Source of the DNA: Pseudomonas profundi
GTDB lineage: Bacteria; Pseudomonadota; Gammaproteobacteria; Pseudomonadales; Pseudomonadaceae
Length of the DNA stretch: 64,000 bases
Assembly: GCF_008638305.1 (NCBI RefSeq)
Contig: NZ_VTPZ01000013.1
Coordinates: 1-64,000, forward strand
Direction: 5' to 3'
The notes under the pieces are model-generated. The model searched no databases and was not told the DNA's origin. It was given only the letters and a program-made list of their open reading frames with translations. Made by a program: the position numbers and the translations under genes. This document shows, piece by piece, positions 16,928 through 25,550 of this stretch. The first letter of the stretch is position 1. Each line of letters begins with the position of its first letter.

Positions 16928-18646
16928 TCAGGCCGGCTGAACGTGTTTGACCAGCAGCTGCAGGCTCTGCTGCCCGCGAAACTCGTTGATATCCAGCGTA
17001 TAGGCCAGCACAACTCGCTGGATGGCCGGATTTGGCCAGATGGCAGGATCGATATTGAAGGCAATCGCGTCGAGCAAGTTGGTGCAGCCGGGTAGCTGTA
17101 CCACCATTTTCAGGTGACGCTCGCCTACGAGACGCTGCTGAATGATCTGGAACTCGCCATGGAAGCCCGGCTCGGGAAAATGTTGGCCCCAGGGGCCCGC
17201 CTCGCGCAGCTGTGCTGCCAGCGGAAGCGTGAATTCCTCGGCGCAGAGCTCACCGTCGGACAGCACGCGCCCGGTCAAGTCATCGGCCACCAGTTGACGG
17301 CGCACTTCTGCGTCGAAGGCAATGCGGAACTGCTCGAACAGCGCTTCAGGCAGGGACAATCCCGCTGCCATGGCATGCCCACCAAACTTGCTGATCAGAC
17401 CGGGATTCGCCGCCGCCACCGCATCCAGCGCATCACGAATATGCAGGCCCGCAACCGAGCGGGCCGAGCCCTTGAGCATGCCGTCTCCGGCATCGGCGAA
17501 GGCAATGACCGGGCGGTGGTAGCGATCCTTCAATCGCGAAGCAAGAATGCCGATGACGCCCTGGTGCCAGTCGGGGTCAAACAAACACAATCCAAACGGG
17601 AGCTCCTGTTCAGTGACGCTCACGGCTTCCAGGCTAGCTAGGGCCTGCTGCTGCATGTCCCGCTCGATGGCCTTGCGATCCTTGTTCAGCCCGTCCAGCT
17701 CGCGGGCGATATCCCTCGCCAGATCTTCGTTGTCAGTGATCAGGCATTCGATCCCCATGCTCATGTCGTCCAGGCGCCCCGCTGCATTCAGGCGCGGCCC
17801 GACGATGAAGCCCAGATCGGTGGACACCAGCCGCTGCGCCGGCCGCCCGGCCACTTCCAGCAGCGCGCGAATGCCCGCGCGACACCGGCCGCTGCGAATG
17901 CGCGCCAGCCCCTGGTGCACCAGAATCCGGTTATTGGCATCCAGCGGCACCACGTCAGCCACGGTGCCAAGGGCCACCAGATCGAGCAGCTCCGCGAGAT
18001 TCGGCTCGGGGCGCATGGCATTGAACCAGCCGCTTTCGCGCAGCTCGGCACGCAGCGCTAGCATGACATAGAAGATGACCCCAACCCCGGCAATCGCCTT
18101 GCTGGGGAAATCGCATCCGGGCTGACTGGGGTTGACGATGGCATCGGCGGCTGGCAGTTGCTCGGCCGGTAAATGGTGATCGGTGACCACTACCGACAAC
18201 CCCGCCGCCTTGGCGGCAGCCACCCCATCGATGCTGGATATGCCGTTATCCACGGTCACCAGCACCTGGGGTTTATGTGCCAGCGCCACTTCGACAATTT
18301 CCGGCGTCAGGCCATAGCCGTATTCAAACCGGTTGGGCACCAGGTAATCCACGTGACCGGCCCCAAGGGCGCGCAGCGCCAGCACCGCAACACTGCTGGC
18401 GGTCGCGCCGTCACAGTCGAAATCCCCCACCACCAGGATCGGCTGTTGCAGTTCTAGCGCGCGGCGCAGGACTGCCACCGCTTCGCGCATACCCTTGAAC
18501 AAACCAAACGGAAGCAATGATTTCAGACTACGGTCCAGCTCAGCAACGGACACAACGCCGCGCGCAGCGTACAAGCGCTGCAACAACGGAGGCAGATCAC
18601 CCAGTTCGGGCAGATGAGCGGGAACGGGGCGGGATTCGATGCGCAT
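16928..18646 (-). CDS. recJ: Single-stranded-DNA-specific exonuclease RecJ
   Basis: The 572-residue product has all RecJ landmarks: VGDFDCDGATA (motif I, near residue 75), VTVDNGIS, the name-giving Asp-His-His in VVTDHHLP (near 160), DHHA1 with FGGHAMAAGLSL (near 400), and the C-terminal OB-like region. It degrades single-stranded DNA 5' to 3' in recombination and base-excision or mismatch repair. The ATG at 18646 overlaps the yaeQ stop by one base (TGATG), so the two are translationally coupled. Length and motifs are normal. Confidence 0.97.
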   Translation of the reverse strand: MRIESRPVPAHLPELGDLPPLLQRLYAARGVVSVAELDRSLKSLLPFGLFKGMREAVAVLRRALELQQPILVVGDFDCDGATASSVAVLALRALGAGHVDYLVPNRFEYGYGLTPEIVEVALAHKPQVLVTVDNGISSIDGVAAAKAAGLSVVVTDHHLPAEQLPAADAIVNPSQPGCDFPSKAIAGVGVIFYVMLALRAELRESGWFNAMRPEPNLAELLDLVALGTVADVVPLDANNRILVHQGLARIRSGRCRAGIRALLEVAGRPAQRLVSTDLGFIVGPRLNAAGRLDDMSMGIECLITDNEDLARDIARELDGLNKDRKAIERDMQQQALASLEAVSVTEQELPFGLCLFDPDWHQGVIGILASRLKDRYHRPVIAFADAGDGMLKGSARSVAGLHIRDALDAVAAANPGLISKFGGHAMAAGLSLPEALFEQFRIAFDAEVRRQLVADDLTGRVLSDGELCAEEFTLPLAAQLREAGPWGQHFPEPGFHGEFQIIQQRLVGERHLKMVVQLPGCTNLLDAIAFNIDPAIWPNPAIQRVVLAYTLDINEFRGQQSLQLLVKHVQPA

Positions 18647-19185
18647 CAACGCTCGCCCTGTAGCCATTCGAGCGGCAATTCGTGTTGCATGCGGGCATCG
18701 CTCACGTAGAGCACGCCATCACTGATCATCAGCCCCCAGTCGATACTGCGTGGCAGATCAATTGCCAGGACATCAAGCGGCTCCTGGGGTAACACGGCAA
18801 TATTCAGGTTCTTCAACCCAGCGACGGCGGGCAGGGTCTTGCTCGCCCAGACGCGGATATTGCCGTAGGCCAGCAAGGAGAGTTTCTCGGACCGCCGCGA
18901 GCACCAGGTGAGCCGATCGGCATCCGGCTGGCCGACCTCGATCCAGTGCTCGACGCGGTCATCAAGGCTTTTATGCCACAACGCCGGCTCATCGACGTCC
19001 GACAGCCCGCGACCAAAGGCGAGTCGCTCCTGATACCACAGTCCATAGGCAAGAATGCGTGCGGTCATGCGCTGTTCGGTTTCGGACGGATGACGCGCGA
19101 TGGTTATGCGTACCGACTCGTAGATGCCACGGTCAACGTCGGACAGACCAAGGTGAACTTTGTAGGGTGTCGCTTGCAGGGCCAT
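18646..19185 (-). CDS. yaeQ: YaeQ family protein
   Basis: From the ATG at 19185 the product has 179 residues, the normal size of YaeQ (MALQATPYKVHLGLSDVDRG). The family has a compact PD-(D/E)XK nuclease-like fold by published structure analysis, but its role is unclear; an early link to RfaH suppression was later disputed. Conserved patches WHKSLDDRVEHWIEVG and the stretch before recJ are visible. It overlaps recJ by one base, and the same pair is adjacent in other pseudomonads, so a link with DNA metabolism is reasonable but inferred. Earlier in-frame ATGs exist (19212 and 19194) but are less likely starts. Confidence 0.9.
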   Translation of the reverse strand: MALQATPYKVHLGLSDVDRGIYESVRITIARHPSETEQRMTARILAYGLWYQERLAFGRGLSDVDEPALWHKSLDDRVEHWIEVGQPDADRLTWCSRRSEKLSLLAYGNIRVWASKTLPAVAGLKNLNIAVLPQEPLDVLAIDLPRSIDWGLMISDGVLYVSDARMQHELPLEWLQGER

Positions 19186-19346
19186 GGGGTTCATCGACGG
19201 GAAAAAGGGCACGCAGTGTACCCTAAACGGCCACGCCGCTGCAGCGGGCGGATCCTGCTACGGGTTCCAGGCTGCGGTTGGCGAACCCACCAACCGGCCG
19301 CCAAATCGCGGGCATACCGATCAGCCGGAACGCATTCGCTTGCGCC

Positions 19347-19832
19347 TCAACCCGCAAGCATCTGACGGTAGTACTCCGGAATCTTCAGCAGCCCGTACTG
19401 CGCGGCAAGCTCTCGCACCTGATTACGGCTGCCGTCGAACTGCTTTGTCTCGCTGATGACATGCTCGCGACCGTCCAGCATCAGTGCCCAGGCAAAACAC
19501 ACCGTGCCATCCAGGTCATCATCCTCCGCCTCTGCCGCACCGGTGTCGGATATCGCCATATTGGATTTGCTATTGCGCAGCGCGCCAAGCGCCATTTCTC
19601 TGGCTACGGGTTCGCTGGTCAGGCCGTGCTCGTTGATAGTCTCGAAACTGACCCCCAGGCAATCGTTTTTGGCTTCGGGCGCATACACTACATATCCCCT
19701 TTCAAATACCGCACCGCAACCCGGAATGTCGGCCAACTTGGTTGCCATCAAGCCCGCCGTGCACGACTCGGCGGTAGCCAGTTTCAGTTGATGCGATTTG
19801 AGAAAATCGATCACCACTTTGACACTTTGCAT
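19347..19832 (-). CDS. CinA C-terminal domain protein (nicotinamide-nucleotide amidohydrolase family, PncC-like)
   Basis: The 161-residue protein starts at the ATG at 19832, preceded by a purine-rich GGGGGGAGAG. TAESCTAGLMATKLADIPG is the conserved N-terminal box of the CinA C-terminal domain. PncC enzymes turn NMN into nicotinic acid mononucleotide in pyridine-nucleotide recycling. The second conserved loop, usually a Gly-rich stretch near TGIAGP, is here SDTGAAEAEDDD, which is unusually acidic. This may be a divergent paralogue with changed activity; a canonical pncC could exist elsewhere. It diverges from glgA and has no operon partner. Confidence 0.8.
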   Translation of the reverse strand: MQSVKVVIDFLKSHQLKLATAESCTAGLMATKLADIPGCGAVFERGYVVYAPEAKNDCLGVSFETINEHGLTSEPVAREMALGALRNSKSNMAISDTGAAEAEDDDLDGTVCFAWALMLDGREHVISETKQFDGSRNQVRELAAQYGLLKIPEYYRQMLAG

Positions 19833-20135
19833 GTTTGCTCTCCCCCCTTTGTTAGTGCGCAACGAGCTGTCTGAATAGGAGGCAATCGCAGGTGCCAAAG
19901 TTCCGGCGATTTACTTTTGTCGACCACTCCACAAAACCGGAACTAAGCCTCCCGAATCAGGTCATCAAAGTAAGCGGATCTTCTATTCGCAGCAGCAGCC
20001 CCCCCTTGCTTATAGCGCGCGGATCAGAGGCCTTTTGCCACGGATGGCTCGGTCAGCACTGCGCACCGAACAAGTGCACAGCACTCAGACAGGAGCTGCC
20101 TCGCCAGACGCACGATTATCCGGAGGATATGGAGT
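19833..20135. promoter_or_regulatory. Intergenic region between divergent pncC-like gene and glgA operon
   Basis: These 303 bases hold no convincing gene. They must contain the promoter for the long glgA operon and the one for the leftward gene. A loose envelope-stress-like -35 motif (ggaacta near 19939) occurs but without a well-spaced -10 match, so no sigma factor is named. GGAGGA at 20121-20126 and GGAG at 20131-20134 are candidate ribosome sites for glgA. Confidence 0.4.
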
Positions 20136-21686
20136 ATGGGAAATGTTGTTTCAACAGTGCGATCCGCCGATCCGGCTCAGGTAAAAGTCCGGCCACAGCT
20201 TCATGTGGAAAGTCAGCAGAACCAGAAGAAAAAAGTGCTTTTTGTGACGCCGGAATTTTCCGATCTGATTAAAGTTGGGGGGCTCGGGGATGTATCGTCT
20301 TCATTGCCACGGGCGCTGTCGGAGTTTCACGATATACGCGTGGTGATACCCGGTTATAGCCAGGTCATGGACAGCGGCCATCCGATCAGAATTGTTGGCA
20401 AGGTAGAGGGTCGGGCGGCTATTCCGCCATGCCGGATCGGACGTATGGATCTGGCTGATGGACTCATTGTCTACGTACTTATCTGCCCCGAACTCTACGA
20501 GCGTGAAGGCAGCCCCTACGGCGACGCCCAGGGCCGTGACTGGCCCGACAACCATATCCGTTTTGCCCGCCTCGGTCTGGCGGCTGCCGACCTCGCCTCG
20601 GGGCACGCCGGAATCAGCTGGTGCCCCCAACTGGTGCACGCCAATGACTGGCCCGCCGCTCTGGCGCCGGCCTACATGGCTCTGCGTGGCGAGCGAACGC
20701 CTAGTGTGTTTACCGTCCACAACCTGGCCTACCAGGGTTTGTGCGATGCAGAATGCTTGCCCGAGCTGGGCATTCCCCAGCAAGCATTCGTACCCGAAGG
20801 TGTCGAATTCTACGGCAAACTATCCTTTCTCAAAGCTGGCGTCGCGTATGCCAGCCACACCACCACCGTCAGCAAGACCTATGCCCAGGAGATCACCACC
20901 GAAGAAGCCGGCTGCGGACTTGATGGCTTGCTCAGGCGCCGCGCGATCGAAGGCCGCCTGACCGGCATCACCAATGGCATCGATCGCAGCTGGGAGCCGG
21001 GCAGCGATCCCCACCTGATAGAAGGTTTCACCGACCTGGAAGCAGAAGGCAAGGCCGAACATGCCCGCTACATCGAAGAAACCTTCGGGCTGGATCACAG
21101 CGATGGGCCCCTGTTTGTTGTGGTCTCGCGCCTGGTCCATCAGAAAGGTATCGACCTGACCCGGGAAATTGCCGGCGATATCGTTGCCGCGGGTGGACGC
21201 ATCGCCGTCATTGGTCGGGGTGAACCCACGCTGGAAGCTGAAATGGTCGAGCTGGGGGAACAGTATCCAGGCCGTATCGGAGTCAACATCGGCTTCAACG
21301 AGCTGGACGCACGGCGGATGTTTGCCGGTAGCGATTTCCTGCTCATGCCATCGCGCTTTGAACCTTGCGGCCTCAGCCAGATGTACGCCCAACGCTTCGG
21401 CTCGCTGCCTATAGCGCACCGTACAGGTGGCCTGGTCGATACCATCGAAGACGGCGTAACCGGTTTCCTCTTCAGTGACGCCACTGCGGACAGCTATCGT
21501 GATGCCGTCATGCGCGCTATCAACATCTTCCAGCATCCGGAGCTGATGAACGCCATGCGTCGCCGTGCCATGATGTCCCCCATGTACTGGGCCGAGTCGG
21601 TCAAACCCTACGACGAGCTCTACCGCAGCCTGGTCCGCGAACGCGTATCCCGCGCGCTAGCGGCTGAAGTTGGGAGGCGGAGTTGA
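20136..21686 (+). CDS. glgA: Glycogen synthase (GT5 family)
   Basis: The 516-residue protein has an N-terminal extension of about 35 residues, then the GT5 fold: VLFVTPEFSDLIKVGGLGDV (nucleotide-sugar binding, KxGGLGDV), VHNLAYQG, NGIDRSWEPG, SRLVHQKGIDL and, near residue 420, RFEPCGLSQMYAQRFG with the catalytic Glu. It extends alpha-1,4-glucan from an NDP-glucose donor. No glgC (ADP-glucose pyrophosphorylase) is seen in the window, so the donor must come from elsewhere. It is the first gene of the operon glgA-treZ-malQ-treY-DUF2934-glgX, and its TGA overlaps the treZ ATG by one base. Confidence 0.94.
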   Translation: MGNVVSTVRSADPAQVKVRPQLHVESQQNQKKKVLFVTPEFSDLIKVGGLGDVSSSLPRALSEFHDIRVVIPGYSQVMDSGHPIRIVGKVEGRAAIPPCRIGRMDLADGLIVYVLICPELYEREGSPYGDAQGRDWPDNHIRFARLGLAAADLASGHAGISWCPQLVHANDWPAALAPAYMALRGERTPSVFTVHNLAYQGLCDAECLPELGIPQQAFVPEGVEFYGKLSFLKAGVAYASHTTTVSKTYAQEITTEEAGCGLDGLLRRRAIEGRLTGITNGIDRSWEPGSDPHLIEGFTDLEAEGKAEHARYIEETFGLDHSDGPLFVVVSRLVHQKGIDLTREIAGDIVAAGGRIAVIGRGEPTLEAEMVELGEQYPGRIGVNIGFNELDARRMFAGSDFLLMPSRFEPCGLSQMYAQRFGSLPIAHRTGGLVDTIEDGVTGFLFSDATADSYRDAVMRAINIFQHPELMNAMRRRAMMSPMYWAESVKPYDELYRSLVRERVSRALAAEVGRRS

Positions 21687-23437
21687 TGGCAGCCGCGCCC
21701 ACCCATGGCGCACTGGTGCTGGCCAACGGCGATACCCGTTTCAGTCTCTGGGCTCCTGATGCACGCGAAGTATCGGTTGAGCTCGTCAGCGGTGCGATCC
21801 ATAACCTTGGATCCACTCCAGACGGCTGGTTCCGCGGGCAGGTACCCTGCCCGGCCGGGACCGGATACCGCTTCATCATCAACGGCGACCTGCGTGTGCC
21901 CGATCCCGCCTCCCGCGCTCAACTTGGCGATGTGCACGCCTTCAGCTCGGTAGTCGACCACGACGCCTTCAACTGGCAGACCGCTGCCTGGCAGGGACGG
22001 CCCTGGCACGAGACCATCATCTACGAGTTGCACGTCGGTTTGCTCGGCGGGTTCAAAGGCGTCCAGGCTTATCTGCCCTACCTGCAAAAGCTGGGCATTA
22101 CTGCGGTAGAACTGATGCCGCTGGGGGAATTTCCAGGCGCGCGTAACTGGGGCTACGATGGGGTACTGCCGTTCGCCCCGGATTCGTCCTATGGCACGCC
22201 CGAAGAGCTGAAAAGCCTGATCGATGCTGCGCATGCTTTAGGGCTGATGGTCTATGTCGATGTGGTCTACAACCACTTCGGCCCCGACGGGAATTACCTT
22301 GGTCACTACGCCGGTGATTTTTTCCGCCAGGACATCGAGACGCCCTGGGGGCCGGCAATTGACTTCCGGCGCCCCGAAGTCCGGAACTTCTTCTGCGAAA
22401 ACGCGCTGATGTGGGTCACCGACTACCGTGTGGACGGCCTGCGCCTCGACGCGGTGCATGCCATCAGCGAAAAGGATTTTCTGGTCGAACTGGCGCAGCG
22501 GGTACGCGACGCGGCAGGTCCGGATCGCCATGTGCATCTCGTGCTGGAGAACGAGGATAACTCGGCCAATCTGCTGCAACGCGGCTTCGACGCCCAGTGG
22601 AACGATGATGCGCACAACATACTGCACACCCTGCTGACCGGTGAACAGGAAGGCTATTACGCCGACTTCGTCGAAGAGCCAACCCTGAAGCTGTCCCGAT
22701 GCCTGGGTGAAGGGTTTATCTTTCAGGGCGAGAACTCGCGGCACGGTTCCAGCCGCGGCGAGCCCAGCGGCCATCTGCCGCCTTCGTCCTTCGTGCTGTT
22801 CCTTCAGAATCATGACCAGATTGGTAACCGCGCCTTTGGCGAGCGCCTGACGAGACTGGCCGATGAGAGCACCCTCAAGGCTTCCATTGTGCTTATGCTG
22901 CTCTCTCCCATGGTGCCGCTGTTATTCATGGGCGAGGAATGGGGCTCGAAGAAACCCTTCCTGTACTTCACCGACCATAACGAAGAGCTGGCACAGGCCG
23001 TGCGTGAAGGGCGGCAGAAGGAGTTCAGCGAGTTCTCGCTGTTTGCCGAACATCCCGAACGCAAGATTCCCGATCCCAACGCCGTTGAAACCTTCTCGGC
23101 ATCGCGTCCCGACTATGTCGCCATAAGCCGGCCCGAGTATCAGCACTGGCGCGACTTTTATACCAGCCTGCTGGAGCTGCGCCATCAACACATCATCCCG
23201 CGTCTCGCCGGTGCGCGCTTTGCCGGTACCAGCGTGCTGGCCGACAACGCCGTGTCAGCGTCCTGGCAGATGGGCGATGGGAGCCTGCTGCGGATCGATA
23301 TCAATCTCAGCGACGCCTACGTCACCTGCGATCCGCTAGCGGAAACCGCCCAGATACTGTTTGCCTACAATGGTGAACCGCAAACCGGCGTGCTTGGGCC
23401 TCGCAGCACCCTGGCCTCTCTGGAGCCTGCAGCATGA
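21686..23437 (+). CDS. treZ: Malto-oligosyltrehalose trehalohydrolase
   Basis: The 583-residue GH13 protein has an N-terminal carbohydrate-binding/E-set domain (FSLWAPDAREVSVEL), then a barrel with YELHVGLLGG, VDVVYNHFGPDG, GLRLDAVHAI (nucleophile Asp) and VLENEDN (acid Glu), and the LQNHDQIGNRAFGERL signature seen in TreZ. It releases trehalose from chain ends that TreY has converted to maltooligosyl trehalose. The ATG at 21686 overlaps the glgA stop, and its own stop overlaps the malQ ATG (ATGA). No signal peptide is visible; the enzyme is cytoplasmic. Confidence 0.95.
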   Translation: MAAAPTHGALVLANGDTRFSLWAPDAREVSVELVSGAIHNLGSTPDGWFRGQVPCPAGTGYRFIINGDLRVPDPASRAQLGDVHAFSSVVDHDAFNWQTAAWQGRPWHETIIYELHVGLLGGFKGVQAYLPYLQKLGITAVELMPLGEFPGARNWGYDGVLPFAPDSSYGTPEELKSLIDAAHALGLMVYVDVVYNHFGPDGNYLGHYAGDFFRQDIETPWGPAIDFRRPEVRNFFCENALMWVTDYRVDGLRLDAVHAISEKDFLVELAQRVRDAAGPDRHVHLVLENEDNSANLLQRGFDAQWNDDAHNILHTLLTGEQEGYYADFVEEPTLKLSRCLGEGFIFQGENSRHGSSRGEPSGHLPPSSFVLFLQNHDQIGNRAFGERLTRLADESTLKASIVLMLLSPMVPLLFMGEEWGSKKPFLYFTDHNEELAQAVREGRQKEFSEFSLFAEHPERKIPDPNAVETFSASRPDYVAISRPEYQHWRDFYTSLLELRHQHIIPRLAGARFAGTSVLADNAVSASWQMGDGSLLRIDINLSDAYVTCDPLAETAQILFAYNGEPQTGVLGPRSTLASLEPAA

Positions 23438-25515
23438 GCGACACCTTGCTAACTCAGCTGGCCAGAGCGGCCGGTATCAATATCGAGTGGACTGATGCCT
23501 TCGAGCAAGAACAACAGGTGTCAGTGGAGGTCCAGCGCAATCTGCTGGAAGCACTCGGCCACGCCACTGGCGACGACGCGCAGATCAGGCAGAGCCTGGC
23601 GCACCTGGAGGACCAGCAGAGCGGCAAGGAGCTGGCTCCTCTGATGACCCTCGAAGCAGGTCAGAACCTCTCGCTGACGCCCCACTTCGGCCCCGGCACT
23701 GCATTCCGGCTCACCCTGGAGAACGGCGAATCCCGCGAGGGTAAACTGGACGCCTCGGGAGCGCTGCCGGCTATCGCGGACTGGGGCTACCATCAGCTGG
23801 AAATCAGCGACGAACGGATTATCCTGGCCACTGCACCGCCTGCCTGCCCCAGTATTGACGAACTGACCGGCGAGACCAATGCGCATCTCTGGGGCCTGAC
23901 TGCGCAGCTCTATTCGCTGCGGCGCGAAGGTGATGGCGGTCTGGGTGATACTGCGGCCCTGTCCGACCTGGCAAAAAGCGCTGCCGCTGCCGGCGCAGAT
24001 ACCCTGGCGATGAGTCCGGTCCATGCGATGTTCAGTGCCGATACCGGTAACTACAGCCCCTACTCCCCCTCGAGTCGAATGTTCTTCAACATACTGCACT
24101 CGGCGCCGGCCAGCGTTCTGGGCGAGCAGGCGGTAGCGCAGGCTATTGCCGAGTACGACCTGGCTGCGGAAATGCAGCGGCTCGAAGCATTGGATCTGAT
24201 CGACTGGCCAGCGGCATCACAGGTGCGGCTGACCTTGCTGCGTCAGCTATACCGCAATTTCACCGGGACCCAGAGCGAACTCCACGAGGACCTGACCCGC
24301 TTCGAAGACCAGGGCGGCGAAGCGCTGGCCCAGCACTGCCGTTTCGAGGCCCTGCACGGGTATATGCTTGCCAGCGGTCAGCCAGGCGATTGGCGGCAAT
24401 GGTCGCCAGCCTTTCGCGACCCCCACAGTGCAGAAGTCGAACGCTTCGCCAGTGAACACGCTGGAGAGGTCGGATTTCATGTATTTGCCCAGTGGCTCAT
24501 CGACCGTAGCCTGCGCAGCGCCCAAAAGTCCGCCTGCAATGCGGGCATGCGCCTGGGGCTGATCGCCGATCTGGCCGTCGGTGCCCACGGCTCCGGCAGC
24601 CAGACCTGGACACGTCAGGCAGAATTTCTGCCCTCTGTCAGCGTTGGCGCTCCGCCGGACATACTCAACCGCTCGGGTCAGAACTGGGGGATATCGGCGT
24701 TCTCTCCCTCCGGCCTGCGCGCTAACGGTTTCCGCGCTTTCATCGAAATGTTACAGACCAACCTGGCGCACGCTGGCGGCATCCGCATCGATCATGTGAT
24801 GGGCCTGAAACGTCTATGGATCGTCCCCCATGGCGCCTCGCCTGACCAGGGCGCCTACCTTGATTATCCGTTCCAGGATCAGTTACGGCTGATCGCCCTG
24901 GAGGCCTGGCGCCACCGCGCGCTGGTTATCGGCGAAGACCTCGGCACCGTCCCGCCGGGACTGCGCGAAGAACTTGCCAGCCGCAACATTCTGGGAATGC
25001 GCGTACTGCTGTTCGAGCAGGACGAAGGGCGCTTCATACCGCCCGGCAAATGGCCCAGAGACGCACTCGCCACAACCACAACGCATGATTTACCCAGCCT
25101 GTGCGGGTGGTCAAAGGGTCGCGATATCGATTGGCGACTCGAGGCCGGCCACAGTTCTGCCGAGCAGACCGAGGCTGACCGCCCGGAACGGGAAAAGGAA
25201 AAACGCGCGCTGACCGCAGCACTCACCAAAGCCGGCTGCCTCGATGTGACCGAGGCGGGACTGAGCAAGAAACTCGAGGCAAGCATCGAGTTCATCGGCA
25301 GCACGCCGGCCTCGCTGGCGCTGTTGCCCATTGAAGATGCCATGGCCAGCGAAGAGCAACCCAACCTGCCGGGGCCAGGCAACGAACATCCCAACTGGCG
25401 CCGCCGCTGGCCAATGGCAGCGCGGCTCATGCTGGAGGACAAACAGGTCAAGGGCCGCTTGCAACGCCTGGCGACTGCTCGCGCCTCGGCGCAATCGCGC
25501 AGCAGCAAGCCTTGA
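23434..25515 (+). CDS. malQ: 4-alpha-glucanotransferase (amylomaltase)
   Basis: The 693-residue protein has an N-terminal beta-rich domain of roughly 150 residues, then the GH77 barrel: NYSPYSPSSRMFFN, GIRIDHVMGLKRLW (nucleophile Asp) and VIGEDLGTVPPGL (acid Glu), and TTTHDLPSLCGW. It transfers maltodextrin segments between chains, lengthening or reshaping linear glucans so that TreY can use them. It overlaps treZ by four bases. A short gap with no strong Shine-Dalgarno follows before treY. Length fits the long bacterial MalQ type. Confidence 0.95.
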   Translation: MSDTLLTQLARAAGINIEWTDAFEQEQQVSVEVQRNLLEALGHATGDDAQIRQSLAHLEDQQSGKELAPLMTLEAGQNLSLTPHFGPGTAFRLTLENGESREGKLDASGALPAIADWGYHQLEISDERIILATAPPACPSIDELTGETNAHLWGLTAQLYSLRREGDGGLGDTAALSDLAKSAAAAGADTLAMSPVHAMFSADTGNYSPYSPSSRMFFNILHSAPASVLGEQAVAQAIAEYDLAAEMQRLEALDLIDWPAASQVRLTLLRQLYRNFTGTQSELHEDLTRFEDQGGEALAQHCRFEALHGYMLASGQPGDWRQWSPAFRDPHSAEVERFASEHAGEVGFHVFAQWLIDRSLRSAQKSACNAGMRLGLIADLAVGAHGSGSQTWTRQAEFLPSVSVGAPPDILNRSGQNWGISAFSPSGLRANGFRAFIEMLQTNLAHAGGIRIDHVMGLKRLWIVPHGASPDQGAYLDYPFQDQLRLIALEAWRHRALVIGEDLGTVPPGLREELASRNILGMRVLLFEQDEGRFIPPGKWPRDALATTTTHDLPSLCGWSKGRDIDWRLEAGHSSAEQTEADRPEREKEKRALTAALTKAGCLDVTEAGLSKKLEASIEFIGSTPASLALLPIEDAMASEEQPNLPGPGNEHPNWRRRWPMAARLMLEDKQVKGRLQRLATARASAQSRSSKP

Positions 25516-25550
25516 TCAAAAGCAATACATTTCAAGCGGAACAGCACACC

